Shown here: positions 12,901-27,900 of the stretch, piece after piece | Numbering within the stretch: the first letter of the stretch is position 1 | Layout: every line of letters begins with the position of its first letter | Program-made: the position numbers and the translations under genes | From: Micrasema longulum | Lineage: Eukaryota; Arthropoda; Insecta; Trichoptera; Brachycentridae | Length of the DNA: 64,000 bases | Direction: 5' to 3' | NCBI GenBank assembly: GCA_022494885.1 | Contig: JAGVSM010002660.1 | Coordinates: 1-64,000 of the forward strand | The notes under the pieces: model-generated | Databases searched by the model: none | Told to the model about the DNA's origin: nothing | Seen by the model: only the letters and a program-made list of their open reading frames with translations

Positions 12901-15900
12901 CAGCTACTAAGCGCACGGACGGTTGGAATGCTTAACCCCATTTACAAAATTTAGGTATTTTATAATTGATACCATAGTTGATTTATTAAAATCTTTGCTA
13001 TAGTACAACTAATCGCTCTACTGTTTAATAATATTTTATATGTTTCCACGTGACGTGAAATTAAATCAGTGCTGTTCACCGTGTCTCAGCGAGAGCTGCG
13101 TGATGTCATACGGCATCCTCTTGCTACAGAATTTTATTTTAAAAATGTATGCATTTCGCTGGAATTTTGAAATTTTATGAAACAGTTTAATAAAGTAAAC
13201 ACTGCTATGACAATCTTAACGACTTTTTTTTTAGTACCATTTAAGCTGGGGTATCCTGGTACACCCACAAGAACTCATGGATACTTTTCACGTTCAGGCT
13301 CAGAAAGATTAAGAAAATGCAGTCATAAACACTTTAATTTTATCAAGAATACATTCATTGATTTAATTCAGTTGAAAAAGATAAAATTGATATGTTTATC
13401 ATCATAAAGGCCAAAAAAAAAAATTTTAAGTACTGAGAATTTTTCGATTGATCTTTAAAAATTACGTCATAAAATTGTGTTAATATGGGCATACCTTCCG
13501 CGTGTAATACTTGTGAAGTTGTGTTTGGCCGCCATTTCGCCTCCATAAACACAACACTTTGATCTTAGGGCTATACGTCATATTCACCAAACGTTCGTAC
13601 CACCAGCGCTCAACAATCGAACCTATAAATGTATTCAAATAATTTACATTTCTTGTTTAAACGACATGTGCAGAAAAATATGTAGCAAATATACATATTA
13701 CGCATACCTTGAGTTGTTCTTAATACAAGACCGTCATCTCTGACCTCCATAAACCTCAGTTCTCCAGTAGCATCAGTACCTTGGTGAACAGTAAATGATT
13801 GACGATGGAGCAATCTTGAACCCAGTGGTTTTAGATCTATATCATTACCATGCTGAAAATTTTTTATAAAAATACAGTAAAGAATCTGTTTGTTTATTTT
13901 TCATTATAATATCGATAAACTCGTTTATTGCGATATCAGATTATAAAAATGTCATCTGTGACAAATACGATGAAATTTGGGTGAGAAATAGGATTTCGTA
14001 GGTATTATTCATAAAACACAGCTACTGAGTTGAAAGGTAAATAAAATAGTCATCTTAGATAGATATATTATGTATGTATGTTTTACAATATTTTACTAAG
14101 CTATAAAGTAAACTTTAACAAATAAGCTTGTGTAGCTTCAAAACCGGACGGTAAGAAAACAAATATTAAGTGGTTATTTTTTTATAAATTAATGTATTTA
14201 AAAATAAAAATAAAAAGCTTTTATTCTTATAATAAATTCGCTCATTTTTTCCAATGTTTGGGGAATTTTCAACGAGTTGGAAATCAAGAGGGATAGAGTG
14301 GGGTTCGAACCTTGGACCTCTGATCAATGAGTCCACGATACTAGACACGGAACCAAACCCGATTTGCTGATTCCAATTATTTAATGTATTACCACAAAGT
14401 TATTGCCGTGTATACGAATTTAAAATTAACTTAATTTAATAAGTCAATCGTCCAGTTTAAAATGAAGGTTAATCCAAAAAACGAGGCAGTGTTTTAAAAA
14501 AAGTAGGCAGTGTAATGTACAATTTTTTCCTTTTTTCAACTCACTATAATTACAAAACACCACTGAAAAATCGTGATATTGCATGGACATTACTCAAAAA
14601 TACCTAAATGTCCCGCTTTTATAACTTATATTGGCCAAAATGAAAAATTATTTTTTAATAAAATATGGCACAGGCACAGATTATCAAATTTTATTGCAAG
14701 TGATTACTGAAATATTTATTTTCTGTATTTTTGTTTGTCATTTGAATATGGTGACTGATATTCTAGACGTTCATGGTATTGGTTATAAGAGTATCTATAT
14801 TATAATCAAAGGCTTTGGTTATTCATTTCTTCGCTACGCATTGGAGTATTCTTTATGCACTGTGTTCATATTTCATTAGCACTAAAATTGGATTTTTAAT
14901 CTGATCAATTACCAGGTTTCCAATTTGGTCAAGGAGTTGATTAACCTCTTGACTGTACACCAAGCCAATGTGGCTTTTAGCCAATAACCTCCTGACTTTA
15001 TTTCTTATATGAGATGGTTCACATCCAAGCATAACGAGGGATGCAGACAGGTTGTACAATGCTGTCGATAACAACCTATCTTCTTCATGTTCTAATCGCT
15101 TCCTTTCGGTGTCACTCAAGCATTTATATCTCTCCATCATTTCCCCGGGACCCTAGAAACAAAACCGAGAATTATATTGATTTGTTTATTTTATTTATTC
15201 AAATGTTCATTTATCTGCCAGGATGTGTGTGAAATAGAATCAAAACCCTTGATAAGTGTTTTCGGCTCAACGGCTACTCTAATAGTAAAAATCCTGAATA
15301 TTAAAATTGAGTGGAAATAAATTCGTCTCGTTGTGAAAAAGTATTTGGTGTGTTCGGCTACCATTCTCGAGGTCCTGGATTCGATTCCTGGCAGAGTGGA
15401 CGATTGATTTAAAAGGTTTTTTAAACTGCAATATTTCATTGCTCCCGGCCTGGCACCTGAGGTGTGGGACTAATCAAGTAGCTTTTATACACCAGAAAAT
15501 CAAAATCTGATGCATTTATTTTGCCAATGTAGTACCCTATCAACTTGTAGGTGCGGAAAAGGGAATGTTAACGAACTTAAGATACGTAATAATATCTAAT
15601 ACTTTATTTTCTATTTTTTTAACGTACTTGATCCATTCCAATCATATCTCTTTCTTGACTAACTGCATCTAAAAATGCATCTTCCCAAAATTGCATTTGG
15701 TCCCATAAAGTAGATCTCTCTTTACCTGAAAATAAAGAATTTTATTTTAGTGTTTCGAATAGTTCAAAGCGTAATTTTTTTTTTCTTAATTCATTGAAAT
15801 ATTAAATTTAGTCATTGTACACCAAGACTCAATTTATGCATTTACTGGAGCAATGAGTACCTAACAATCCTTGGAAAATATAAGTTCTTCCGCTATCCGG

Positions 15901-18900
15901 AGAAGGAGTGGGAGAAGTGTTGACAATATGGCCGCCCGTATACCTAAATCCGGTGCTCAAAGATGACTTGGAAGACCAGACACTCGACGTGCGAGGTTTG
16001 GCATTACGAGGAAACTGGAAGAAAATTTTAAAATGTTAATTATAGAAAAAAAAATCTACCAATCAACAGAAACTTGAAACTCTTTTAAATACTAATTTGT
16101 TTAAAAAACCATTGCGGACAATAAAACAAATTCTATAATATTTATGTTTGAATACTAAGTACCGATAACTTAAAAAGTGGTAAAAACATTCGTTATAAAT
16201 ATAAACTATTTTTTCGCGAAAATGATGAACACCTTACAAAATAACCCATCTAAAGGTTTTATGACTCGTGAGGCTGGTTTTATTGATCACTCAACGCACT
16301 GTAAGATTTACTATGCTTTTCATGTGTTCAAACATCCATATTTATTTCATGTTAAATTTTAATTATGTAATCTTGAAACGAATTTTCCTCGAAAATGATG
16401 GCCTAATATAGTGAAATTATTTACTGAAATTACTTACTTACTTACTTATTTACATAATCCAGCATATTTTTTATGAAAAATCAAGTAATTCAAAATAATT
16501 TAGTAAAAATTATATATGAAGGAACGGGGTAGAATATTTTGTAACTTAAAATTAAAACTGTTCAAAAAATAAATTAGTTATAAAGCAAGATGATAAGGCT
16601 GTTGCTTACGTAAAATATCGTATAAGATTTTTCGAACGATAAACCTCTTTTTCTATTTTTATTGATCCGGTTGGAGGTAGAATATTCAACCCCATGCATG
16701 GTCAGTACGAAATACTAAACACTACTTATAAATACTATAAATAATATATTATTATGTTTGATACCATGCATTTTTAACTATAATAATGTACTATCAATAT
16801 CTGTTAATCTATTTTTAACATACTTACAGGTATTTCTACATTTTAATATACAATAATTGAAATAAAAAATACACCTTTATATATTTGGTCATATACTCGT
16901 GCATACAAGGATGTTGCTAATATTCCGTCACTTAAAATCATGTTTTAAGGTTGTCATTTTTATAAATTTGTACTTCAGTAGATTTTTCAATAAATTACTA
17001 CAACTTCAATAAAAACTGTATTTTGTAGGAACTTTTTTTTTTTAATAAGAGCACTTAACTACATAGTTTTCTGCCAAAAGCATCCAAAGCTAAAATTTAA
17101 CTCACTATCATAAGATGCTGAAATGGCGGTCGCTAGAAAAGTTGAGGATATTTCAGACATTATTATAAGACATATAACATTTTTTTAAATTAGAAGACAA
17201 AATTGAAATTTTTAAATTTTGTATATGCATTTCCTCCGTTTATCAGATTTAAAATGAATAAAATTCCCGAGAAGCGTATTTTGAAAATGTAATTAATTTT
17301 AAAGACAATTAACAAATATTTTGGCATGTTTGTTTTTACTGGTATCTTCCAAAACTACAAGCTTAATGCGTAATACATTTCTACATAATTTTCTAGATTT
17401 TATTAAATAAACAAAACAACGTTTTATGCCTTTTTAAAGTTTAACATGAATTTCTACAAAATAAACACCAAATCAAATAATTACGTGTGATAGTTTGCCA
17501 AGAGTGTGCGCAATTTGTTTGTCTCATTTAAATGAATGTTAAATGTGTTTTGATGATGACAGTTGTACTTACATTGGAGTGTTGCACTTCAGTGTCGGAG
17601 ACCGTGGACCTAAAGGAGGCCCGGTGGTTGGCAAATGCATTGGGGTGGTTGGTTGTTATGGAGCCAGTCTCCGCCAGGGAGGAGTCAGAGCCGTGGAGTG
17701 TTCCCTAACCCACAAACACACAACTAGACAACACCATCTACAAGGACTAATGCACACATGCATCGTTCCATCTCCGGCAAGGCAAAGCTAAATGTCACCT
17801 CTCTCAAAGTATCAAGGAGATAACATTTTAGTATGTATGCACAAAAAGTTCAACTTAATCAAATACTTATGAAGGTATTATTCGTTTTATCAACTTGTTG
17901 CAAGAAATCACTGCCGCAATTTGCATCATATATAAATGGAAAAATACAGTGTCTAAAATCAATGAATATGTCTTTGATAGCCACATATGATTACATTTTA
18001 AGCTAAAAACTGTAAAATATTGCAAGTTAACGTTGAGGAAAATTGTACCGTAGGGAGACGACGTATCGACTGTTTTAAAAACTTAAAAGAATGGTTCCAC
18101 TGTAGCTCCAAATCCTTATTTAGAGTGGCTGTGGACAAAATAAAAACTGGCATGATGAAAGCCAACTTCCGTCGCGGAGAGCCAGAAGAAGAAAAATATG
18201 GTGAAATATCAAAATTGAGCTCTTGAATCTGAACTCGAGAAATTTCAAGCTTCAATAATATTTTTAAAAATTCAAACATTGTTGTAATGGATTTTTTGTG
18301 TTGGTTTGAAATACAAAAAATTAAACGCTTATAACTGTTTTTAATCAATATTTCAAAACAGATATATTTTTTTAGTGACTTCTTGCAGCAAACCGATGAT
18401 TAATAAATATTATTTAGAGGGGTGATTCAAACCTGAAACTTGGAATATTTTGTGATATCCAGAAAAAAGTTTATAATTAAAAACCAGGTACAATTATTAA
18501 ATATATTGGATCGTAAAAAAAACTAGCATCTATCCACAGAACAGAAATGTTCTGAGCATCTATCCAATCACATATTCAATACCTCGGGGTGAGTAGTAAA
18601 AAGGACAAATTTTGAATTTTAACTTTTAAATTCTGTGAGAATCGTAGATCACGTATATAAAAACTACCTTATCATTTAAGTTTACAATAGTGAGGGAAAC
18701 TATTTTATTTGGTTTACAAAAAATATGTTTCCATCGTTAGTAGTTACAGACATGGTAAACAAACATTCAAAGTATTCAGATTAAAATGAAGAATCAACTC
18801 TCGTTTATTTCAAAAACTGAAAATAATAAGCCTTAAAAAAATGTGTACAGATGTAGAAATTAACTTTTTATAGAAAATCAGTCTGACAGTCCATTTTTTT

Positions 18901-21900
18901 TTTGGTAAAAACAAATATTTTAGTTCTTATTATTTACCCATATATTTCAATTTTCAGTCCATTTTGTAAAAATCGTAAATAACTTGTGCTGGAAAATGGT
19001 AGTCGACGTGTAGGATTAGATCCTCTGACCTTTGATCCGTGAGCCCACAATACTATCACTGGACCACAACTCGGTTCAAATACTAATGTGAATCGTGAGC
19101 AAAAATCACAGCTTAAGAAAAATTGTTAGTACCTATTTTATTGTAAAATACAGGTTATTTAAATTATTCGTATTTTTAGTTTCATAAAAATATTCATAAC
19201 AAAACGTATTTAAAAGTAATTTTAAAACAATGTGTTTTATTTAATATTTTTATTAAATTTTATTTAATATTTATCAAAAGATCGTGTTATTCCACAAAGT
19301 TAATGCCGATTCAATAAATCACATAAATTTTTCCTATTTGACAATATTCATTATAAATGCGTAACTTTTGGAAATTATAATAAGTAAATAAAATTCAGCA
19401 TCCTGAAAGGACATAAAAACAGTGAGAAATAAAAATTAATCGATATTTTTCATCAACATAGAGGAAAAACATCGGCATAGGTACTAAGCAAAATCTTAAG
19501 CGGCAAATGAGTATAGGTTTAAGGGAATCTATGTAACACCGCAGCAAAATAAATCACAGAAAATTATTTACATATTATTTTTATAAAATTTGGATTGAGA
19601 AATCGATACAGTAATGATTTTAGTATTTAAGTATAAAAATATTACGTACTTCTGACTCAAATGATGTTAATTTGCTCAACAGCATGTTTCTCTTCTGGTT
19701 CAAAATATCCTTAAACATTTCAGCTGTACTTGGTAAATCGGGAGGTTCTACATCGGGATCAGTGAACTTTAACGTAGGCGGAGGTTCTGAAAATTTTATA
19801 TATTTTCATCAAATGAACTTGTCAAAGTCGCGTTTAGTGAATAACAAATATCCTTAATACCAATACGATAGCACATCAAAAACAAGGTACCATTTTGGGA
19901 ATTTTTCCTCGATGATGGAGATGATGGACTCATCGGCGAACCAATATTATCCTTGCTTCCAAAGGGACTGAAACCCCGAGCTAACTGCAGAGTGTTGAGT
20001 TGATTGTCACAACTTTGACCAGAATCTTCCATTGATATAATTTCCTTTGTCCAGAAATGCGTATGCGCAATTTCGGTAAGTTGGAAAACTGATGCCATAC
20101 CGCCTAGTCCAAAGTTAGAAAATGTTGTTTCCAAACCATGCACAACTGCTAGCAAAACTTTAAGTATGCCCTTCCAAATATTCTTTGATATACAAACATC
20201 TTCTATGTGGTCGTCGGGTGATATTTTCTTGTTCAATGTTTTATTTAGCTTGCTAAGAACCAAATTTCTGTAAGACTCGTCTTCCATTAATTTCTTCAAT
20301 CTGTTGAGTTTCAACCATCCAACACCTTCTCCATCAAGCACTTGCGTTATAACCTAAGGAAAATTTAATTTTTATCAGTATAACAGAAATTCATAGCGTT
20401 CCAATTATTTGATATATAGCAAACGACTATTCAAATCTAATTTAAAATTTCTCCAATTTTTTTGTTTTAAATCTGATAATTAAGACAGAGATTTCAAGTG
20501 TTTTTATTATTTTTTTTAAAGGAATCATTCGGGTTCTGACGATTTACCCAAATATTTTTATTTTGGTGGCCATTTAAAATGTCTCTTATTAAAATAAAAA
20601 AAAATAAAAACATATTTTCACTTTTGATTATTTAACGTCATTAATTAAACCTAAAAAGTTTGTTTTATTTAAAAGGGAAAAAAATATTCTAACGATTTAT
20701 CAAAATATATCGATATCTCAACATTTTCTTTTGTTCTATATAGCCCTGCTAGATAATTATAACGAAATTCCGTTCGAACCTAGAATCCATAAACCGCATT
20801 ACTACCACGGCTTTATCCCATGATTTTAAGAATAAAACAGCTCATAATTTATTTCAATCATTTGAAATACAGGAATGACATTGTAGGGTGTGAACTTACA
20901 TCATTTAAGAAGTTTTGATTTTCGGTATTTGTATTGGTCCTGTCATGAGGTGACCTATGGGGATCATCTTGTTGAGAAGCGTTGGTGTGCTTGATAAGAG
21001 GTGACCTCTGCACCAGGCCCTTGGCCCCAGCAGGGAAGGGCCCGAAGGACTGAGATGAGCCCTGGGAGGCGGCTTTACTCTGCTGAGCCTGGGGTGAGGG
21101 TTTAGCTTGTTGGGCCTGTTGAGGTTGCTTTGGATTTTTACCTGCAATTAAAATTTACTAAATATGAAAAAGTTTGAAGCATGCAGCAACTGATCTACAT
21201 TTGTTGCAACAGAGAGGTAAAACATTTTTAAGAAGGGAATATTGTTGTTTAGGCATTTACAGGGTTATGACCTGTCATTGGCTGGTTAAACTCATTATTC
21301 GCAAAACCACCTCCGCCAAAGAATCACTTGGCTTCTTCATATACAATAAAAGCACACTAAACATTGAAACAAAACTACTCGTATACACAGCACTTCTCCG
21401 TCCCATCATCACCTACGTCTGCCTCATCTGGGGTACCGCCAATCACATCCACAATCTACAGGCTTTCCAAAACAAAACTTTATGCATCATTCTACAAGCC
21501 CCGCATTCACAATCACATACCGGGACACGAACACTCAAGCACTCGACACTTACATTAAAAAAACTAGCCACAAAGTTCTTCCAATCTCTACACCAAAATT
21601 CCAACCCTTCAATTGCAGACCTCTGCCTGCTAGATTCCATAACTGAACCTTTTAATCTCCGACCTGTATCCGTCATCTACCCTACCTCTCCCGTCCCTTA
21701 AAGTAGGGAAGAAAAGAGGCAAAACAAAAACTTCTTTCTTTTATTATATTTTTTACAATAACCAAACCAGTATAGAAAAAATACAAATACCAGCCCACCA
21801 TCAAAAGACCTATTGGGCACCCCGTACTCGATTTTGCTTCGATTGAGACCTTCGCTTCACTCTAGACTAGGATTTTAAACTTCTCTCCCTGCGGATTCCT

Positions 21901-24900
21901 GACCACGGTGATTTGGACACTTTAACCTGAAGTAAGAGGCCCTTTTTAGGACATCTCCGGCCTTGACGAAACGCAATTGGGTTGCCTAGTCTCCACTGAC
22001 TTACAAACAGTGGACCGGGCCGTGCGCTCTAGTGACTACAGCGGAACCACAGCACGACGCCGGTAGAGCATTAGCTACATTTGGGTTTATCTGATCATGC
22101 AAAATCATCATTGTCCTACGTTTCTGTTCACATTAGCATATTTTATATTTTATCATTATTTTGTCATCCATTGACACCACTTGACCAAACCATCCTAATG
22201 AACCTTTCACCTTATCAATCAAACCTGTCCCGGATTTCGTAATTTGTAATCCTGTCACACATCTATTTAAATTGTATTTGTATGAATGTGTTAGTTGTAT
22301 AAATAAGAAAAATAAATTGTATTTTTCATCCGGTTTTAGATAAAAATCTCATTTACTTTTTCCGAAGAAGTCACTGAATATGCTAGAAGTCGATGCGGCG
22401 ATTCCATTCAAATCGGAACTGATATTTGAAAAGAAGTCTCGATGGGTCGTAGTGATCATATTTGTTGTTTGTATTGTTGTTTGAGAGGAGTCCCTTCTAC
22501 TTCCTGGGGGACTTCCACTGCTCCACGAATCAGTCTAAAAGAAACAAAATATTCATTTTATTGGTACTAACAAAATTGAGAAAATAAATCGTGAGTACGT
22601 TTAGTACAACACATACAGGTAGCTGCCTATTTTATGACTTACCTTTAAGAGTCCTTTCTTAGTGGCGACCTCTTTAGCACTTTTGGTCAAATCATCCAAC
22701 GTAGATTTCCCAACGTAAGTTAGATCTTCAAATGTATTTTTACTCACTCCGGCTGCAGTTTTACTAGCTTCTAAAGCACTTTTAGAAGCCACCTGCATGC
22801 TTTTAGATGCCTCTTCTGCAGCTTTCTTAGCTTGGACAGTAAACTAGAACAAAAACATTCATGAAAACATTAATATGATCAGCAGTTTGAATTTGCGAAA
22901 ACATTTTTAATACTTAAATGATTTTTTTAGATTACCTTGTCCATGTGAGCGAGGAGTCCTTCCTGGCTGCTTTGTCTATTGACTAATTCCTTGGCTTGAG
23001 ATGTAAACTGCTCAAAGATAGATCCCTGAGAACCCTGCCTCGTAACACCTTGCCCGGACATGTTGCTAGTTGGGGAAGAAACACTCCCAGTTTGGCTTGT
23101 TGAGCCAAATGAACCAGCTCGAGCCAGTACGTTGCCAACATTTTGTTTCTAAAACATCAATGACCTTAAATTTAAGGCTGTACTTTATACGTGGATTGAT
23201 ACGTAAGCTAATTATTTAAAATGTAAAAAGGTATTCAAAAAAGCATTTTCGTAAATTACTTTAACATTCCAATTGTTTCCGGAAAATAATGTAATAATTA
23301 ATTTTACTTAATATTACGTAAATTAAATTTAAAAGAAATAATTATTACAGGATTGGAAAAACAGTGAATTTTGGATAGCCAAAATCTCTCAAGCTAAGAA
23401 CAAATAATGGACATGGTTTTTAAAAATTGGCGATTAGATTTTTGCACCGAGTGGTGAATAAGGCACTGCATTAGTACTCATATTACAGCTCATTTGGATT
23501 AATTTTATTAGATGGATGATAAGGTGATCACCAAATATTACATATTAATAAATATATACAGTGTAGAACTTCCTTTAAAACCAATATTTTACATCCTTTT
23601 TGCCAGGAATCAAACCCTGGATCTCATGCATGGTAGGCGAACGCACCAACCACTACACTACGAGAAGGGTTTATCTGCACTCAACTTTCTTTTTCAAAAT
23701 GTTTACCTCAGAGTAGCCATCGAGTAATTAACACTCGTCCAGGGTTCTGGTTTTATTTCACACGCAGAACTGTATTCATTATCCGTTCGGACACGGAGAA
23801 AAATACTCAATTCAAAATATATGACTATCAAAAAAATTAATTGTCAGTCAGTGAAATTTTTAATCAAATAAAAGTTTTTCAGTTAAACATCTAAAGGAAT
23901 GGACATCTTAAAAATCATCTCAGTTTGATCAATATATAAAATGCACTACTATTCGTGTTAATTTCAATAAAGCAAAAACAGTAAAGGGTGAGAAGCATGT
24001 GTATGTACTTACTATGCAATGAGTCAAATTTAAGTATGTAAAATACCAGATATTAAAAATGTTGAAAATCAACTCAGAATAATTTCACTCTTATCAATTA
24101 AAGTTGGTACCTCTGGCAATCATTTTTATTGTGGCTTCTAAAAAAACTGGTTAATTGATAATAATTATCGTTAGTCTCTTGACAGTTTATTCAATGCATC
24201 AGCATCACCCCTTTGCTTTGACGCTACGGTACGAATTTCTTCTAAAGCAAAATTACTCATACGTCTCTTATATGAGAATAAATTTGATGTCACTAATTAC
24301 TGTTGATACTTGGACGTTTTTGAGGAGTTTCGGCTATTTCGAAAAACTTTTTTTTTTTTTAAAGAAATATTTGCGTTTTTATGATTTACCCAAATATTTC
24401 ATTTTGAGGGCCATTTTCAACGAGTTTTAAATAACTCACTATTAGAAAATAGAATCAAGTTGGAGTAGAGTGGGATTCGAACCACGGACCTTCGGTCCGT
24501 GAGTCCGAGACACTAGCGACAGAACCACAACCCGACTTAATTTTAAAAAATAACTTCTTTGGATCTGTTATGCGTAGAGCTGTCGCCCGTTTGGTTGTGA
24601 AAAATCACTGCTCCTTTACAAACTTCAATATTGTAATTATAATAGCAAGTTAGTCTTTTTTTTCAATATTTTTGTTGTTTAATTTTAATGTTGGTTTTTC
24701 ATTTATTTTTGCAAATATTTCGTATCGAAAAAATGGCAACTTTTTTAATATCACAATCTTTTGACGCTACAAATTTGAACCACTTTTTTTTATACATGAA
24801 GTTTTCAAAAAAAAACGAAAAAAATATGTTATAATAACTAACATAATTCAAAAAGAAAAAAATCTATTTGCAGGGATCAAAAGCCCGTATTATACGCATA

Positions 24901-27900
24901 AAACTAATCAGATTCTGTCAAAAATAAAGTGTTGCATGCAAATGTTCAGAACAAGACCGTATTTTGATAGACCTTTCTCTTGGATATTATGCTCGCATAC
25001 ATCCACTCGCATAAACTCCACTGAAAAGGCAACCATAAGACTAACAAGACGGCGGAGGGTCTATCACGAATTAATTTCTTTTTAGATTCGTGAATTAATT
25101 CGTTTTATGATTTAGAATCTGCGCACGCGTGTGTACTGTGTACAGCAGTGTTTCCCAAGGTGGAGCGCACGCCCCACCGGTGGGGCACCACGCTTCAGAT
25201 ATAAGACACGTCGGCATTCCACATATAAAGGGGAATACTCATCGGTCATACAGAAAATGCCTGAGATTTACAAAATTGAAATATACGCCAAATTGTACTT
25301 AAAATATAATGAAACTTGTTGCAATTTCAATAATTATCTAAAAACACAGAAACTGTGCAGGATGTAGAAATAATGGCATGGGTTTGCGAAAAAACTAACA
25401 CAAAATATCCTAATATTACTTTGCATACCAGAAAATTATTATTAACCTTTCCCTCGTCGTATTTGGTGGAATTTTGCGCCATAAGCGATTTACTCATTAA
25501 AAAACGAAATCGATTGGATATAACTAATAGAGGCATAGAGGGGACCTAAGACTGAAATTAACTAAGCTAAATCCGGTCATCAAATTTCTTTGTAGCAAGC
25601 GTAGCCGAATTTAATGATAAATTAGGCGTCAAGATATGTGTGTTTGTACTCAATTTCAATTGTCACTTGTGTTTTGTTATTGTTTTCTTTTTTATTTTAT
25701 TTTACATTTTCAATTTGTGTGTTGTAATCAATTTAGTTATAATATATGTATTAGAATAGGTTTTATTTAATTTCATTAGGTACAGATATGTTTACAAACA
25801 TATGACAATATGATTTGAAAATTGACCTGCTGTTTGATCAAAAAAGATGCCGGTGGAGCACCTGACTTTTGAAAAGACTACGGTGGGGCATGGAAAAAAG
25901 AGGCTGGGAAACACTGGTGTACAGTATTGCGCGTATAAATTAATGACTGTTGACCAATTTAAAAACAAGAGATCTTACTGTGTATTTCAGAAGTAGCCAC
26001 AAGATTTCTTGCTCAATTCTGTTTTTTTCAGACTTCTGACCAATCTCTTGTACAGGTTTCTGATCAACGCAATACGACTGTTACTTACCGCTGGAGCTTT
26101 GCCCCTCAGTGACCCCCTGAGAGGGCCCGAAGTGCGCTGGCTGGGCGTGGAGGGCCAGTCCGAATCGCTAGTACTAGCACTGTCCTGCTTAGGGGGCGCC
26201 ACTACAGTCCGCCCGGTTAGCGTGGAGTTTGAATCAGACTCATTTTCTACACTGCCGCTGCGCTCTTTAACCTGGGTACGCTGGGAAGTTTACAAAGAAA
26301 ATAAGGGCGCTCTAAACTACCCTTGATATTTTGATTCGTTCGCGTAATTTTCTTTAAAACAAATAACGATGCATAAGATTTATCAGCAGTTTCGATTTTT
26401 TGAAGTGGCGAATAACTTTTGATTTTGGTATTATTGTGAGAGTTGTTTCACCTTTTTGGGGTATCTCAAAGTTTTATAATGTTGTTTTATTTACCAAAAT
26501 ACAGCTTATTTAATGAAATTTCGTGAAATGAAATGGTTTTTATTTATAAGCTGATAAAGCACTTAAATGTAGTGAATTATTTTCTTTTTACTAGCAGTCT
26601 ACATAAAATGTTATGTGCTACTTTAGTAACTCAAGCCATCAACATACTTTTCAATTTTAAAAAACGTGAAAAACTTTTTAAAAATTTAAATAGATACACT
26701 TTTTGCTAATTAGGCTGTTGATTTGGAATAAAGTTGTATGCGGTATGCTAAAAAAATTGCATAAATAAGTTGATAAATTATGTTATAATAAACGAATTAA
26801 GCAAGTCACGTTCCGCATGAAAATATAATAAAAAACATTTTTTATCAACAGAACTTTTTATTACATTATTTTTAATTTGTCCTAATGTTTGTAGACAAGA
26901 GACTGGATTTCAGCCTAAAGCGAGTCATTAATATCAACAGATTACAACAGGGATGGAGAACATTTTAGAGAAGGGAATACGTAAGTCTAAGCATTTGCAG
27001 GGCTTATGACTTATCGTTGACTGGTTTAAGTGGCCACTTTACACACTGTAACATTCACCATTTTGCCTATGTTCGAACATTCATATTTCTTCAATTCTTC
27101 CATCTGTTGACTTTAGTGATGTTCGAACATAGGAAAAATGATGAATGTTACACAGTGTGTAAAGTGGCCACTTAAACCAGCCATCGGCTGGTTATGGGCC
27201 TTGTAAATGCCTAGACTTCCATATTCCTTTTCTGAAATGTTCTTCATCCTTGTTGTAATTTGTTAATTAGAACTTTTTATGGTTTGCAAAAAGTTCCGTT
27301 AATACAAAATATTTCGGTGCGTCTGTTGCAGTTAAGGAAAATTGAATTATGTTTTTTTAAACAAAGAAAAAATATGGTTTTTACGCCTTATGTAGTTTTG
27401 TTATAATTTATGTCTAATTGTTGCGGATTTTTCCTTAACTGCGATTCATATTAAAATGTCTTGAATAAATCAGTGCTATAAAATAAAGATACAATATGAA
27501 AGCTTGTGCATGTAAAGTTAAAATACTCGTTTTATTATTAAAATAAAATATGTGCAGTTGCAAAGTCAAATAAATGGTTGCTTTTTTACACTTTTTTACA
27601 TTTTTTCTTCATACACTTATGTGTATGAAGAAAAAATATGTTTAAAACGTATTCCTCATCATGGGATTTACCTTAAGGAATACATTATCAACTTATTTGT
27701 GTTGTATTCTTACTATAAAAATAATAAATAAATATGATATAGTGCGTCAAAAAATAATAGAAAAATTGTAACATCGCGATAAAAAAAAATCGTATAAACC
27801 AAGTAGGTTGCTGACTTTTAATGATAATAAAAACCCATAAAATCACCAGCACCATCAAATAATTTCTCTTCCTTTTTTTAAAATTAGCAGTCGTTTTTTT

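Noticed and set aside
12645..12960. CRISPR array
   Set aside because: Only three diverged units with uneven spacing in an insect genome.
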